DNA of 64,000 bases from the NCBI GenBank assembly GCA_907164885.2, contig OU015492.1, positions 201,612,738 through 201,676,737 of the forward strand, written 5' to 3'. This DNA comes from Dolomedes plantarius. Lineage: Eukaryota; Arthropoda; Arachnida; Araneae; Dolomedidae. Below, in pieces: positions 47,297 through 59,120 of the stretch. The notes below the pieces were generated by a model. The model was not told where the DNA came from. It saw only the letters and a list, made by a program, of their open reading frames with translations, and did not search any database. How positions within the stretch are numbered: position 1 is the stretch's first letter; each line of letters opens with the position of its first letter. Made by a program: the position numbers and the translations under genes.

Positions 47297-48027
47297 CAGT
47301 AGAGTCCCGATATTCCCGAATTGATTGGGACCAGATCCTTTTGGGATTACCGAATTTTTCTGATTAAGCGATATCATTCTTAAAATATACTTAAATTGCA
47401 TAATATAACGTGATTGTATACATATTACATATTATGTGTGATGACACAGTTAATTTTATAAGGTCTGTCTAAACATTACCAAATCTCCGGACGAAATCGG
47501 TGATAAGAGAGCGGAACGCTGCCTAGTACAGTACAATGGAGTGTAAGTTGTTCGTTCAGTAGAGTGCAATATTTTAGACGACCAGTAGAGTGTTGAAATG
47601 GTTTTGAAAGAACATGTCAACGTGTCAGACGAGAGTAAAGGTGAAGCAGACGGTGACAGCGAGCAGAGGGTATCCCAAAAAGACGCCGCGGCTGCATTTG
47701 ATGTAGTGCTAGGCTACGTAGAGCAACACTCCGCCGCGACCAGAGCGGACACCGTTTTTCTGACGCGTTGGCATAATTTGGCTACAAGGGAGAGGTATTC
47801 TTCTCTTCGATAAAAAAACGTAACAGATTTTTTCAAACCAATGTAGTTCAGTAATAGTTAGTTCAGTACATTATCTAACTTTCATTTTCCTTGTGAATTT
47901 CAGAAACATACTTTATATTACTTAGTATCACTGTGGTTTCATTGTAACCTTTTTTTCTTTTTGACCTTTGCTTTCGGATTAAGCGGACTTTCGGATTACC
48001 AAAGTTCAGATTATAGGGACTCTACTG
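47297..48027 (+). mobile_element. pogo/Tigger-type element with transposase remnant
   Basis: CAGTAGAGTCCCGATATTCC at the left and its inverse at the right (48005-48027) are flanked by TA on both sides. The sub-terminal GGATTACCGAA/GGATTAAGCGG words recur in both ends. At 731 bp it is an internally deleted derivative that still holds the last part of the transposase reading frame (47598-47847). Confidence 0.88.
47598..47847 (+). pseudogene. C-terminal fragment of a pogo/Tigger-type transposase
   Basis: The frame reads through DAAAAFDVVLGYVEQHSAAT and DTVFLTRWHNLATRERYSSL. After one stop it continues KNVTDFFKPM before a final stop at about 47847. A helical segment ending in an arginine/lysine-rich stretch, followed by a Q-K-x-x-x-D-F-F tail, is the usual C-terminus of Tigger/jerky-type transposases. 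The stop stands where glutamine is expected, a CAA to TAA type change. The DNA-binding and DDE domains are absent, so nothing functional remains. Confidence 0.65.
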
Positions 48028-48131
48028 TACTTTTTTTTTATCTGTTAGTTAATATCCTTGGTCCTGACAAGATCTTACTCTTGAAATTACGTTTGGATTC
48101 GCATTTCCTTAAGCATTCTTATTTTCAAGTA

Positions 48132-48489
48132 CAGGTATTTCTCGACTTGCGATCACTCGACTTACGACCGCTCGTATTTACGACCGAAATTTTAAATTTT
48201 TATTTTTACTCATTTTTTATCTTTTTCTCAAAAATATTGCTCCTTAACGTGTTAAGTAGTGATGTCCGGAAAAAAATGTTTGCCTTCTAAATAAATTTCA
48301 GTGTATTTTAAATTACGTATGTCTGTATGAAAGTAAAATATGTATATGTATGTACGTATACAAAAAAATAATTGTTTGAAACTCGACTTACGACCAATGT
48401 CTCGGTTCCTAACGACCAAATAACCTGTAATAATACATGTTCCTAACGACTTACGACCAATGTCTTGGTCGTAAGTCGAGGAATATCTG
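48132..48489. mobile_element. pogo/Tigger-type MITE with CTCGACTTACGACC ends
   Basis: CAGGTATTTCTCGACTTGCG (after TA) pairs with CAGATATTCCTCGACTTACG read inverted from 48489. CTCGACTTACGACC recurs as sub-repeats inside both ends (48158, 48382, 48447, 48467). The right flank TA is mutated to CA. Non-coding. Confidence 0.82.
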
Positions 48490-48975
48490 CATAGTACTTT
48501 CTTGAATACCTCTCATTTTCTAGTCTTCCCAAGCAAATAATAATTTAAAACTTTTTCAATCGAACTTCCTACATCAGGTTCTAACTTTAGTTCTCCTTTA
48601 CATATATTTTACTGAAAATTTATGTTAACACTTATAAAAGGATATCGTAATCGATTTATTGTTGCTAAAGATGGATTCTACGAGAAAACTTACCCAAACA
48701 ATGCGACACCAGTGTTTTCTCCCTAAGGACTCTTGACCTTTAAAAAGCCCAACTAACTGACTGGATGACTCAGTGACTCTCGACAATGTATTCTACAACA
48801 ATTAATTTAAGTGTGAAAATCAATAAAGAATAAAGAAATATAAGTTTGTAATTTCCTCATACTTTTGGGGATACTTATGATCACGTATTTTTCTATCGTG
48901 CAAGACGAATGTGTGGTCGGATTGACAAGAAGAATCTTATAAGAAGCTAATTAAAAGATGAATTGTGATATTTTC
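48490..48975. other. Unassigned non-coding stretch
   Basis: No recognised feature apart from a GACTGGATGACTCAGTGACT stretch near 48760. Confidence 0.4.
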
Positions 48976-48979
48976 TTAA

Positions 48980-49307
<328 letters not shown>

Positions 49308-49314
49308 TTAAATA

Positions 49315-50455
49315 CAGTAAAACCTCGTTTGTCCAGCTAAGCTGGATCTCCGGATTAGCCGGATCAGATTTGTAGACATTATTTTTATTCAATGTTCACA
49401 TTAGATAATTTAAAACTATAATAGGAAGAACGTAACTACAAGTACGCCAAATATTCGTTTTTTTAAGTTCGATTCAAGTTCCTGCATTGATTGTACAATA
49501 AATTATGATAATAAAATGCTTTTTGTTGAGTTTAAGAAAGCTTTACTAGACTTACCAATTCTTTGTTAAGAAAGGATGTGAAGAGTTATTTTTATGTTTT
49601 TTAAGGAGACAAGGGACCTTCAAATTCGAATTTTTTAATTTACAATTTTCAACTCTATATACAAATTGAGAATAATTAATTTTCTATTTCACTACAATGA
49701 AAACCCATAAAATTCAAAATAAAGAATTTTTGGCAGAATAATGCCTGTTTTTCAATTTTTTTTTTCAAAAATGCTAAAAGTTTTTTCAAAATGTACTATG
49801 CGCATTCTATAGTAATTAAAATCCTTAAATTTTGCATTACAAGTTTACCACATGTATATAAATATAAACGTGCATTTATTTATTTTTTGTATGAATCAAA
49901 AGTCTTAAATATATTTTTTTTTTATAATCTGCTTATTATTTTTTCATGTTTTTATGTTTTTACCTTAATTTATGGTCTATAAATTTGAAAAATATTTGTG
50001 ATTTCAAAGAATTATGCACAGTTTTGTGACAAACACTTCAATTAACAATTCTGAGAAATTTGGAAGATATCAGAAGAAAATGAATACGCATGGAGCTTTT
50101 TGAAAAATTTTATCATTTTTCATAAATTTTTTGATAAATAATGTCTTATTCCTCCACAAAATACTTACTTATGAATTCTAAGTATCTCTAGTATACTATA
50201 AAATAATATTAATTATACTCATGGTGTATATAGAGAAAATATTGAAATTTAAAGAAGAACGATATTGAAGGTCCCTTATTCCCTTAATGTGTAGTAAACA
50301 ATAAGTATGTAATTTTCTTACAAATATAGTTTTTTTTATCGTAATCACCTGTAAGTCTGCTTAGTTAAGGTTTTTGTTTTGTTTATTATCCATATTACCC
50401 GGATTATCCGTATCGCCTATTGTTCCAGTTAGTCCGGATAAACGAGGTTTTAATG
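49315..50455. mobile_element. pogo/Tigger-like element interrupted by a TTAA MITE
   Basis: CAGTAAAACCTCGTTTGTCC (after TA) pairs with its inverse at 50434-50455, where the final CTG has become ATG, followed by TA. CCGGATTAGCCGGATC and CCGGATTATCCG sub-repeats lie inside the ends. The centre is occupied by the family A MITE 49605-50283. Without it the host is about 460 bp and non-coding. Confidence 0.8.
49605..50283. mobile_element. Long-TIR TTAA MITE, family A, copy 3
   Basis: TTAA flanks both ends (49601-49604 and 50284-50287). The ends GGAGACAAGGGACCTTCAA and, inverted, GGGAATAAGGGACCTTCAA keep similarity for about 120 bases. This is the cleanest copy of the family and is nested in the element at 49315-50455. 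Confidence 0.88.
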
Positions 50456-51403
50456 TAGTTATCTTATTATTGTTATTATTTAAACCTTTGGTTCAGATTT
50501 AAGAATTTAAGGAGCTTTAAGGTATGAAATTTGTTACAATTTTTGTTTGGTCCAATTTCTTCGAAGAATTGTAGAATAATAAAAAACAACATTTCTTTCG
50601 CATTAGGCCATGCACTTTTACTAACACTCATTTTATTTACAAGGAGCATTAACTTAAATATACATCAATCTCTATGGTGGGGGGAAAGCCGCAACTTTTA
50701 GCAAAACTTCCAGACATTTTTCTGAGAAAAGTCACTTGAAGCGATACCTTAAAAAACTCAGTAATAAATGAACCTGATTTCAAAGATTTTTATTTTCTGA
50801 TAGAATACTTTAAAATGATTAATGCGAAATAAATCATCGTGTAACAAATAGGTTTCTTCTCATACGGCATATAAGTATTTAAAGTATCATTACTTAACTC
50901 CCGCAAAGACTGAATACTATTACTCTAACTTTTAACTATTCATTATATTAAAAATAAGTTAAAAAGTTTAGTCGTAGAATATACTTCAAATTATGATATG
51001 TTATTTTTAACTCTTATAATAACACTAGCGTGTCATATATATGAAAGTGAAATTACTGAATTCGTTGGTTTACGTAATGAAAAATGATGTTAGTCGGAAC
51101 ATACGTGTATGTGCTTATTCATAAGAACTGCGAGAAAATATGTTATTCGATAAATTTACATGACCAATGATATTTGATTTTAATTCCAGAAAAACTACAG
51201 AAAATTTATTGTCAATCGTTTTCTTAAAATGAGTCGACTTAGAGTGATGCGGAATAATATTCCTTTAGTAATATGAAAAAAATCTCATCCACTACACGAG
51301 ATTTTGCTTATTTTCCTCATAATCCTACCTTTACAGAATATTGTGATTTTATCCGCAATGACAAGGACCACAATTCTAATTATTTGACCACAATTCTAAT
51401 AAA
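50456..51403. other. AT-rich non-coding stretch
   Basis: No feature recognised. CACAATTCTAAT is directly repeated just before the Helitron at 51404. Confidence 0.45.
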
Positions 51404-52128
51404 CTAGAAGGTAACCCGTCATTTTGACGTCATAATACTAATAATGACATCATAATGGAAAAAATATATGAAAGTTAAAAAATATCCCGAGTTATCTAAC
51501 AATATTGCATTTAATCCACACCTTGTAATAGCAAACTCTTTCATTATTTTTTATTTATTTAGTTTTTCATGCGATTGGAGTAGTAGACTGTCATACAACC
51601 CGTCATTTTGACGTCATAATACTAATAATGAAGTCATAATGGAAAAAAGTATATGACAGTTAAAAAATATCCCGAATTATCTAACAATATTACATTTAAT
51701 CCACACCTTGTAAAAGCAAACCCTTTCATTATTTTTTTATTTATTTAGTTTTTCATGCGATTGGAGTAGTAGACTGCCATCCAGTTTTTACAGGTCACTA
51801 CGCGATATGAATACTTGAGCTACTTGATTCATTCACATTCAAGTTTGTTTACTTCCAGAATTCATCGCAAAAGTAAACAGATTTTTAAAAACTTTTAAAT
51901 ATACAGCTAAAAGCATCCATTTTTTTTAGTTCTGAATGTTTTATAGAAAAATAGGCTGAACAAACCTGATTTGATGGAGAAGATATTAGTTTTTAGGTAA
52001 GAAAAAATTCTGATCCACATGTGAAATTGAAATTAGGCCTAACCGGCCGTTTGTTTACTGAGGGCTTCAATTGAAAGATGAGTACAGCCCGGAAGTGTTA
52101 TACAGAGACAACGGCTATTATATATATA
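51404..52128 (-). mobile_element. Helitron-like element, family H6, copy 1
   Basis: In minus orientation it ends with a CGTCAAAATGACG hairpin, GGGTTACCTT and CTAG, flanked as A^T. The 5' end reads TTATATATATAATAGCC on the minus strand, without the usual TC. A second full copy at 62520-63227 defines both boundaries. The 3' terminal segment is present twice in tandem, starting AACCCGTCATTTTGACG at 51413 and 51597. No coding capacity. Confidence 0.72.
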
Positions 52129-52235
52129 ATTAAAAAATTTTCAATTCAATCTTTTGTGGTGTCACCGTGGTCTCGGGCGAATCGAAATATTTTCACTGAA
52201 TCGCATATTTGCGAATGCTAATTTTCGCTCGGGAA

Positions 52236-52275
52236 GCAACTTGTTAGGCATTTCTGCGCATGCCTAACAAGTTGC
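52236..52275. repeat. 15-bp perfect inverted repeat
   Basis: GCAACTTGTTAGGCA at 52236-52250 pairs with 52261-52275 around a 10-nt spacer, immediately upstream of the hAT MITE at 52292. Confidence 0.9.
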
Positions 52276-52291
52276 TATGAATAGGCGAACA

Positions 52292-52648
52292 CAGTGTTGC
52301 GAACCTCTACGAAGCGCCTCCCCCTAGCGCCATCTCGAAATTCCTCTGTTTCCCCCTAACACCAACTTGATATCCCCTTAGACCTTCCTAAAAGAAATTC
52401 TGGTTCCAAATAGGCATCCTGTTTGAGCGATAAATTGAAATAAATAGAAAATACACTCTTACATAATGAAATGGAGGTTTATTTACATTTTACATATGTA
52501 TGGAACTTATAATCTAATAAAAAAAAACGGAGTATCGATTGTACAAAATATTAAAAATTCCCCCCCCCCCCCACAAAATGCCCATAAAAGAATGTGGGCC
52601 CTAAAAACACCCCTTTTGATCTAACTTACCCCCAAGTTGGCAACACTG
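52292..52648. mobile_element. hAT-like MITE, 357 bp
   Basis: The ends CAGTGTTGCGAACCT and, inverted, CAGTGTTGCCAACTT are hAT-like. GGCGAACA (52284-52291) and GGTGAACA (52649-52656) form an 8-bp duplication with one mismatch. The interior has C-rich tracts, including a 13-C run at 52560-52572, that set it apart from the AT-rich surroundings. Non-coding. Confidence 0.88.
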
Positions 52649-52847
52649 GGTGAACACTGGTTCACTAAGACAGTCTTTCGTCTCGTTGTTACTATTTCCA
52701 GTTAGTTTTTCCTTTCCGAGTTGCGGAAGCTGTATTATGTTTTTATTTGTTTAGTTTATAGTTTTTTGACGATTGAACTGCTGAAGTTTTAAGCTTGCAT
52801 TTATTTTTGTACGCGTAGCGGCATGATGGTTTTATACTTCAGCTAAC

Positions 52848-52911
52848 TATCGCCTCTCAGATACTGGTAATTACGTAATACTGGTATCGCCTCTCAGATA
52901 CTGGTAATTAC
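52848..52911 (+). repeat. 27-bp direct repeat, 37-bp period
   Basis: TATCGCCTCTCAGATACTGG and the following GTAATTAC occur at 52848 and 52885, identical over 27 bases. A local slippage duplication. Confidence 0.9.
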
Positions 52912-55900
52912 CTTTGAAGCTACACTTTAAACAAGAGTCTTAAAATATTACTTCATAAAATACTGCGTTTCCTTAAAATTACAAAAAAAAATGCCCATCC
53001 TTTGTCATATAGCTACGAAATTTTTTTTATTGAAAATTCCCTATAATCTTTACCATAATAGTTTGCAATTTCTTTATAATAAAAGTATTTTAGACATAGA
53101 TATTTTAGAATATTTAACAATATAACACCGAAAATGTCCAAGTTTGCTAATTCTTTAATGGTCATAAAGTATTTTGGATTTTAATGCTTTTAAAGAATTA
53201 AGGAATAATAAATTTAAGTAGGTTTAGGAATGCTCCTTTTAGAGAAGAGGTTTTATTTTAGTCATTTAAAATGTAACAAATCCTTCAGGGAAAATACTTG
53301 ATCCTAAAATGAACTGTCTTTGAACATTAGTTATTCTTGATATGCGTCATGTTATTAATACTGTTTCTGTCTCTCAAACAAAGAAATTTGTTTAACTGCA
53401 GGTGAAAAATCTAATAATACATATATATTTTAATTAATTTCTACCCAAAATTGATTTAGATCATGTACCGACATCGAGACCATTGCGTCTGAACATATAA
53501 TTACGAGTACTTTTGTGAATCCTTAGAATCCAAGGTGATAGATCATTTTTATATAGGTCAGTAATCGAGAATGTTTACACTACATGAAAAACACATCATT
53601 GTACGTAATTAATTTAAGAATGTTCAGTGTTTCTGCCAGTGACAGAATTTCTTGTGTTCTGACCTCTACCGTGCTTCGATTGCCGAAACATTTACAAATT
53701 AATTTGTGAAAGGATCATTAATGAAATTCTCCTGATTGTACAATGTTGCAGCATCGAATACTTGGCATCACGGGGTGTTTGAACATAAATTTTAGGTACA
53801 ACGTTCTTTAGTAGGTTAATATATGTTAGGATGGGGAACTATATCTAAGAAAGTTGAGAAAATAACAGAAATTGTTTAAGATTCATTTCTGACTCAAACT
53901 TATTCCATCACATATTTTTTTTCTAACTTCTCTATATCTGTTTAAAAATGTGAATTGAACTGAAATTAATGCATAATTAAAAAATATATGATGTATTATG
54001 CTGCTTATATTTGTTATCCAATAACTTATATTCACTTTCCTTTCTTGTTTTAATTGCATTGTCCAGTACTGAGTCACCTGAAACTGTTTTTTTTTCTTAG
54101 TTTTTCTGCATTACATGTGTTGTATTTACAACATGGGTTTTCCAGAATTATAATCATTTTGTCAACGGTTGATATGGAAAACATTAATTAAATGCTAGGC
54201 ATTATTTTCATAAATTGGTCTCTGAAAAGGAATATTTTATAGTTAGCTTCTATTTGACATTTATTTTAAAGGAACAGGAATAATTTTAATTTTGTGGATG
54301 AATTGTTTCATCTTTAAGCATATCTACTTTACTTGATTTATCCTTTGTCTTCCTATGTTTTATTGCATGATCTTTACGTACGCACAAAGAGTTACACAAA
54401 ATATTCAAAGGTTATGATGTCATGAAAATATGAATAATTATATATATATATATATATATATTGATTGCTCGAAGAACAATCTTTTAAAATATAAGTTTTT
54501 GCATTGTAGACCACTTAAAATAAAACAGTAAGATATTTAAAAAGCTGTTTGTAAACAATTAAAGTATATTTACCCAAACTTTGAAGGAATTTCACGCCTT
54601 TTCTTATAAAGGAATTTAGTAAAGAAATATTAATTTTTCTATTTTTTAAAGCTGAAGACACTACCGTTTTTATACCTCTTAAAGTAATAATAGAAATAAT
54701 CTATAATTCAATCTCAAGGTAAACTGCAGATAAAATTGAAATTGCCCAAGAATGATGAATAACTGTGCTGTAAGAAATTTGCAGTGGTGTAAACATTAGG
54801 CTTGCAGAGATTATTCAAACGCATACATCTATATTAAATATAATTTTACATTATAAAATCTTACCTACATGTAATATTTAACACCTAACATGAGCAATGA
54901 AAATTTTTCCGTACTCATTTATGAAATTAATGGTAAATAAATGAAATATCGACCAAAATTTCATTTAAAATGTCTATAATATTATACAACTGACTTGAAA
55001 TAAACTGACTGAATTTTTCCTTTTTAATTACAAGGTTCAAAGTTGTTTTAAATTATTTAATACACAAAGAATTGAAATTTATCATAATTTTGGGACTCAA
55101 TGTTTATTTTGCCCTAGCCTTCATTTCATTAAAAATTCAATTAAATGATTTTTATAATATTACATTTCTATCTAAACGTAATTAAATACATTAAATTTTT
55201 TTTAAATATTTATATTCACAAATTAGGAATTCATTTAATTTTGTATTGGTGGCAGAAGACATCTGTTTCATGGGATAGTAAGTATAAAATAGTTGACCAC
55301 ATAAACATCTTTATCGTAATACATTACAGTGTAAATTATAAGTTTATAGATTGTGTATTACCCGTTTTCTTTTTTCCCCAAAAACAAATATTTTCGATAG
55401 AATAATACCACCACACATATAATAATTTTATGAAAATTACTCCTCAATTAATATAAATAAAATAGGCATACAACTGATAACAATTGTTCTTTTTGTGTTG
55501 TTATTTACATTAAACTTGCGATCACCTGTATCAAAATTATTTTTTTTTCCATTATAAATTTTGGAAAATTTGAGCGAATGTCATAGCCAGTATAGCGGTA
55601 AAGCCCCTGAATTTCATCACAGAGACAAATATATATAAATCGATTGTCGAAATCGCAACTTTCCTCTCTCCTGCGTTTCCATTAAGAAGAGAGTGTTTTC
55701 TTCAATATCGACAAGAAACGTCAGTTTTCCGTTATTACCTCAATCAAAAGCTTTCGATTACAGAAGATGTCCTAAGTTCTTTCCTTTCCACGTAGTCACT
55801 TAGTCTTCATGACAGTACTTAGGTAAGTGAGAGTTTCCTTCTAGCTACACTGTACGCAATCGACTACTATTGCATTCTGTATTGCAAATCGATTAATAGA

Positions 55901-56495
55901 AAAGCTATCTCTTTGAAAATATATGTAGCTTTTATTCGAATGTATACATGAATTATTTAGCAACATTTTATGGAGGATGTTTCGCTTGCCTGCGAATCAC
56001 ATTTTTACCCAAAGAGGCAGGGGCTTGTCCGGAGATCATTTCAACATCTCCGCCATGATAAGGTTAGTTACTGTATTATGGAAGCACCCCATAGGTGAAC
56101 CAATACTATTCCCCTACGAAAAGAACAAAACTGGAACGGCTATGTCCTAGCCGAGGTTTGAACACGGCCCCACTGTGGGTAAGCTTTTTACACTAATTTC
56201 TGAATAATGTGGACGGTGTCTCCATATTTAGAGTGAGAAATGTTTGACACTATTGCACGATATAAGTATTTGATGAATCGGATTTGAAAAAAACCTTACT
56301 TACTTAAGAAACCATAAAGATGTGAATTCATGACAAGATTCAATAATTTAACATATGTAGAGCATAAAAGGAGTGGCAATATTTTGCATAATAACTACAA
56401 CATTTTATTAACATGAGTGTTAAACATGTAAAGTGATGGTTTCGATTAGGTAGATATTCTCCTAGATAATTATTCTGGCTAATTATATATATATG
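52912..56495. other. AT-rich non-coding stretch
   Basis: No gene recognised over 3.5 kb. It contains a short TA tract (54439-54461). GC-richer patches at 55560-55860 and 55990-56180 hold tRNA-like words (TAGCCAGTATAGCGG; minus-strand GTGTTCAAACCTCGG), but I could not pair an A and a B box at tRNA spacing. They may be SINE remnants. Open frames at 53883-54077 and 55145-55405 have no motifs. Confidence 0.45.
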
Positions 56496-57225
<730 letters not shown>

Positions 57226-57226
57226 A

Positions 57227-57314
<88 letters not shown>

Positions 57315-57330
57315 ATTATATATATATATA
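57226..57330. repeat. (CA)n(TA)n(TG)n(TA)n compound microsatellite
   Basis: Self-complementary tract of CA, TA and TG runs ending at the MITE at 57331. Confidence 0.95.
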
Positions 57331-57514
57331 CAGTTGGCTCTCTGTTTAACGACTTTCAAGGGACCGTGAAAAATCGTCCTTAAGTAGAGATCCCCCCTTA
57401 AACAGAATTTGTGAAAATATGACATTTCCCATAACGTTGGAGGGACCGGGACTGGAAAATATCGTCTTTAGAGATCGTCGTTAAGTAGAGCGTCGTTAAA
57501 CAGAGAGCCAACTG
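57331..57514. mobile_element. pogo/Tigger-type MITE, unit 1
   Basis: CAGTTGGCTCTCTGTTTAAC and its exact inverse at the right end are flanked by TA on both sides. The interior carries TCGTCCTTAAGTAGAG and GTCGTTAAGTAGAG sub-repeats. 184 bp, non-coding. Confidence 0.92.
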
Positions 57515-57519
57515 TATAT

Positions 57520-57558
<39 letters not shown>

Positions 57559-57767
57559 CTTATTTATTTATAAGTTAATATATGTGTATGCATGTAATTT
57601 TAAATTTTATTAAATGCCACCTCAATTACACCTTAAGTCTTATTAAACCAAATTGATTAGTAAAACTGCCCAAATAATTACCATTGTCAAAAGAGTGATT
57701 GGGCAGAACCAAAAAATGCTAGAAAAATAACTGACAGAGACAGAATTTATTATTTTAAATACATATA

Positions 57768-57954
57768 CAGTTGGCTCTCTGTTTAACGACTTTCAAGGGA
57801 CCGTGAAAAATCGTCCTTAAGTAGAGATCCCCCTTAAACAGAATTTGTGAAAATAAGACATTTCCCATAACGTCGGAGGGACCGGGACTGGAAAATATCG
57901 TCTTTAAATAGAGATCGTCGTTAAGTAGAGCGTCGTTAAACAGAGAGCCAACTG
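57768..57954. mobile_element. pogo/Tigger-type MITE, unit 2
   Basis: Duplicate of the MITE at 57331 with the same ends and TA flanks. It keeps an extra AAATAGA that unit 1 lacks near its right end. Confidence 0.92.
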
Positions 57955-58194
57955 TATATTTATTTATTTATTTATTTAATTATTTACTTACTTATTTATT
58001 TATAAGTTAATATATGTGTATGCGTGTAATTTTAAATTTTATTAAATGCCACCTCAACTACACCTTAAGTCCTATTAAACCAAATTGATTAGTAAAACTG
58101 CCCAAATAATTACCATTGTCAAAAGAGTGATTGGGCAGAACCAAAAAGTGCTAGAAAAATAACTGACAGAGACAAAATTTATTATTTTAAATAC

Positions 58195-59001
58195 TGTGTA
58201 ATCCGTAGCATTCAAACAAATGTCTTTCGGTAACTGAGTCTGTGGGTTCAAACCCCATTAATTAAATCGTGCATGAGCTAAAACTGAAGAATTCTGTTTA
58301 ACCCTCGTGAGCATAATAATGACCATTCTATGAATTGCCGAACCGTGTACCAGAGTACCTAGCGAATTTTGCTTAAACCGAAAACCTGGTTTTCTGATTG
58401 TAGAACCGGTTATTCGATAATAGTTAATCTTAAGTTTTAAAACACAATTTTACACAGTTTTACCATGCTTCACAATTTATCACTATATAGATCTTTGGAA
58501 CTCTTTATTTTAAGCGCATCTCCAGTATTATCTACTAGATCATTCTCAACCATTTCAGAAGTCAATCCTCTCCTCAAGGCATACCTTCAAGTGTTATTTG
58601 CTTTCATTGATCAATTTCATATACAATTTTAAAGAGAAATTTTGTTCATGGTAGTTTTAAACAGGAAATGTCAAGTCTCTGTGACTTCTATGGAACAAAA
58701 GCATGCATATGTTACGTTATTTTTGCGCGCACACTTAAAATAAAACTAAAGTAAATTAAAAAGAATGGTCATTTTTTACTAATAAGCAATTAAACTAAAA
58801 TTCTTTACTTTATAGATAATTATAGTTTTCTTGATATTTATGGCAAATATTTTGTGGTTCAGACCTTATTAAAATACGAGAAATACCCGGTCCTGGAAAA
58901 ACCGAATCCCGGTTCTGAATATTTCATCCAGTTCTGCAATTTCCAGACCATACTCATCCGCCACTCAAGTATCCATGATTAGCGTGGGCATGTTGCCCAC
59001 C

Positions 59002-59006
<5 letters not shown>
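58195..59006. other. Unassigned stretch with tRNA-like B box and small hairpin
   Basis: GTGGGTTCAAACCCCAT near 58245 fits a B box and GTAGCATTC about 45 bases upstream is a weak A box, so a SINE head is possible at about 58199-58262. Near the end, GTGGGCA-TGT-TGCCCAC (58984-59000) is a perfect 7-bp hairpin directly before the TA tract. Confidence 0.35.
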
Positions 59007-59058
<52 letters not shown>

Positions 59059-59120
59059 TATATAATTAATATATAATTAATATACATATATAATAATATA
59101 TAATTAATATATAATAACCT
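59007..59120. repeat. (TA)n followed by ATATATAATTA minisatellite
   Basis: Pure TA to about 59052, then several copies of an 11-14-base AT-only unit containing TAATTAATATA. Confidence 0.93.

Larger units (their letters stand above)
57325..58194 (+). repeat. 434-437-bp tandem duplication carrying a MITE
   Basis: Bases 57331-57764 and 57768-58194 are nearly identical. Each holds a MITE, a TTTA tetranucleotide tract (57518-57565 and 57957-58000) and about 190 bases of unique sequence ending CAGAATTTATTATTTTAAATAC. Differences are limited to a few substitutions, a 7-base indel in the MITE and the tetranucleotide length. The MITE was copied together with flanking DNA, so this is a segmental event, not two transpositions. 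Confidence 0.95.

Noticed and set aside
51413..51440. TGACGTCA as a CREB-type promoter site
   Set aside because: It is part of the conserved terminal hairpin segment of the H6 elements, present in every copy, so there is no reason to read it as a promoter here.
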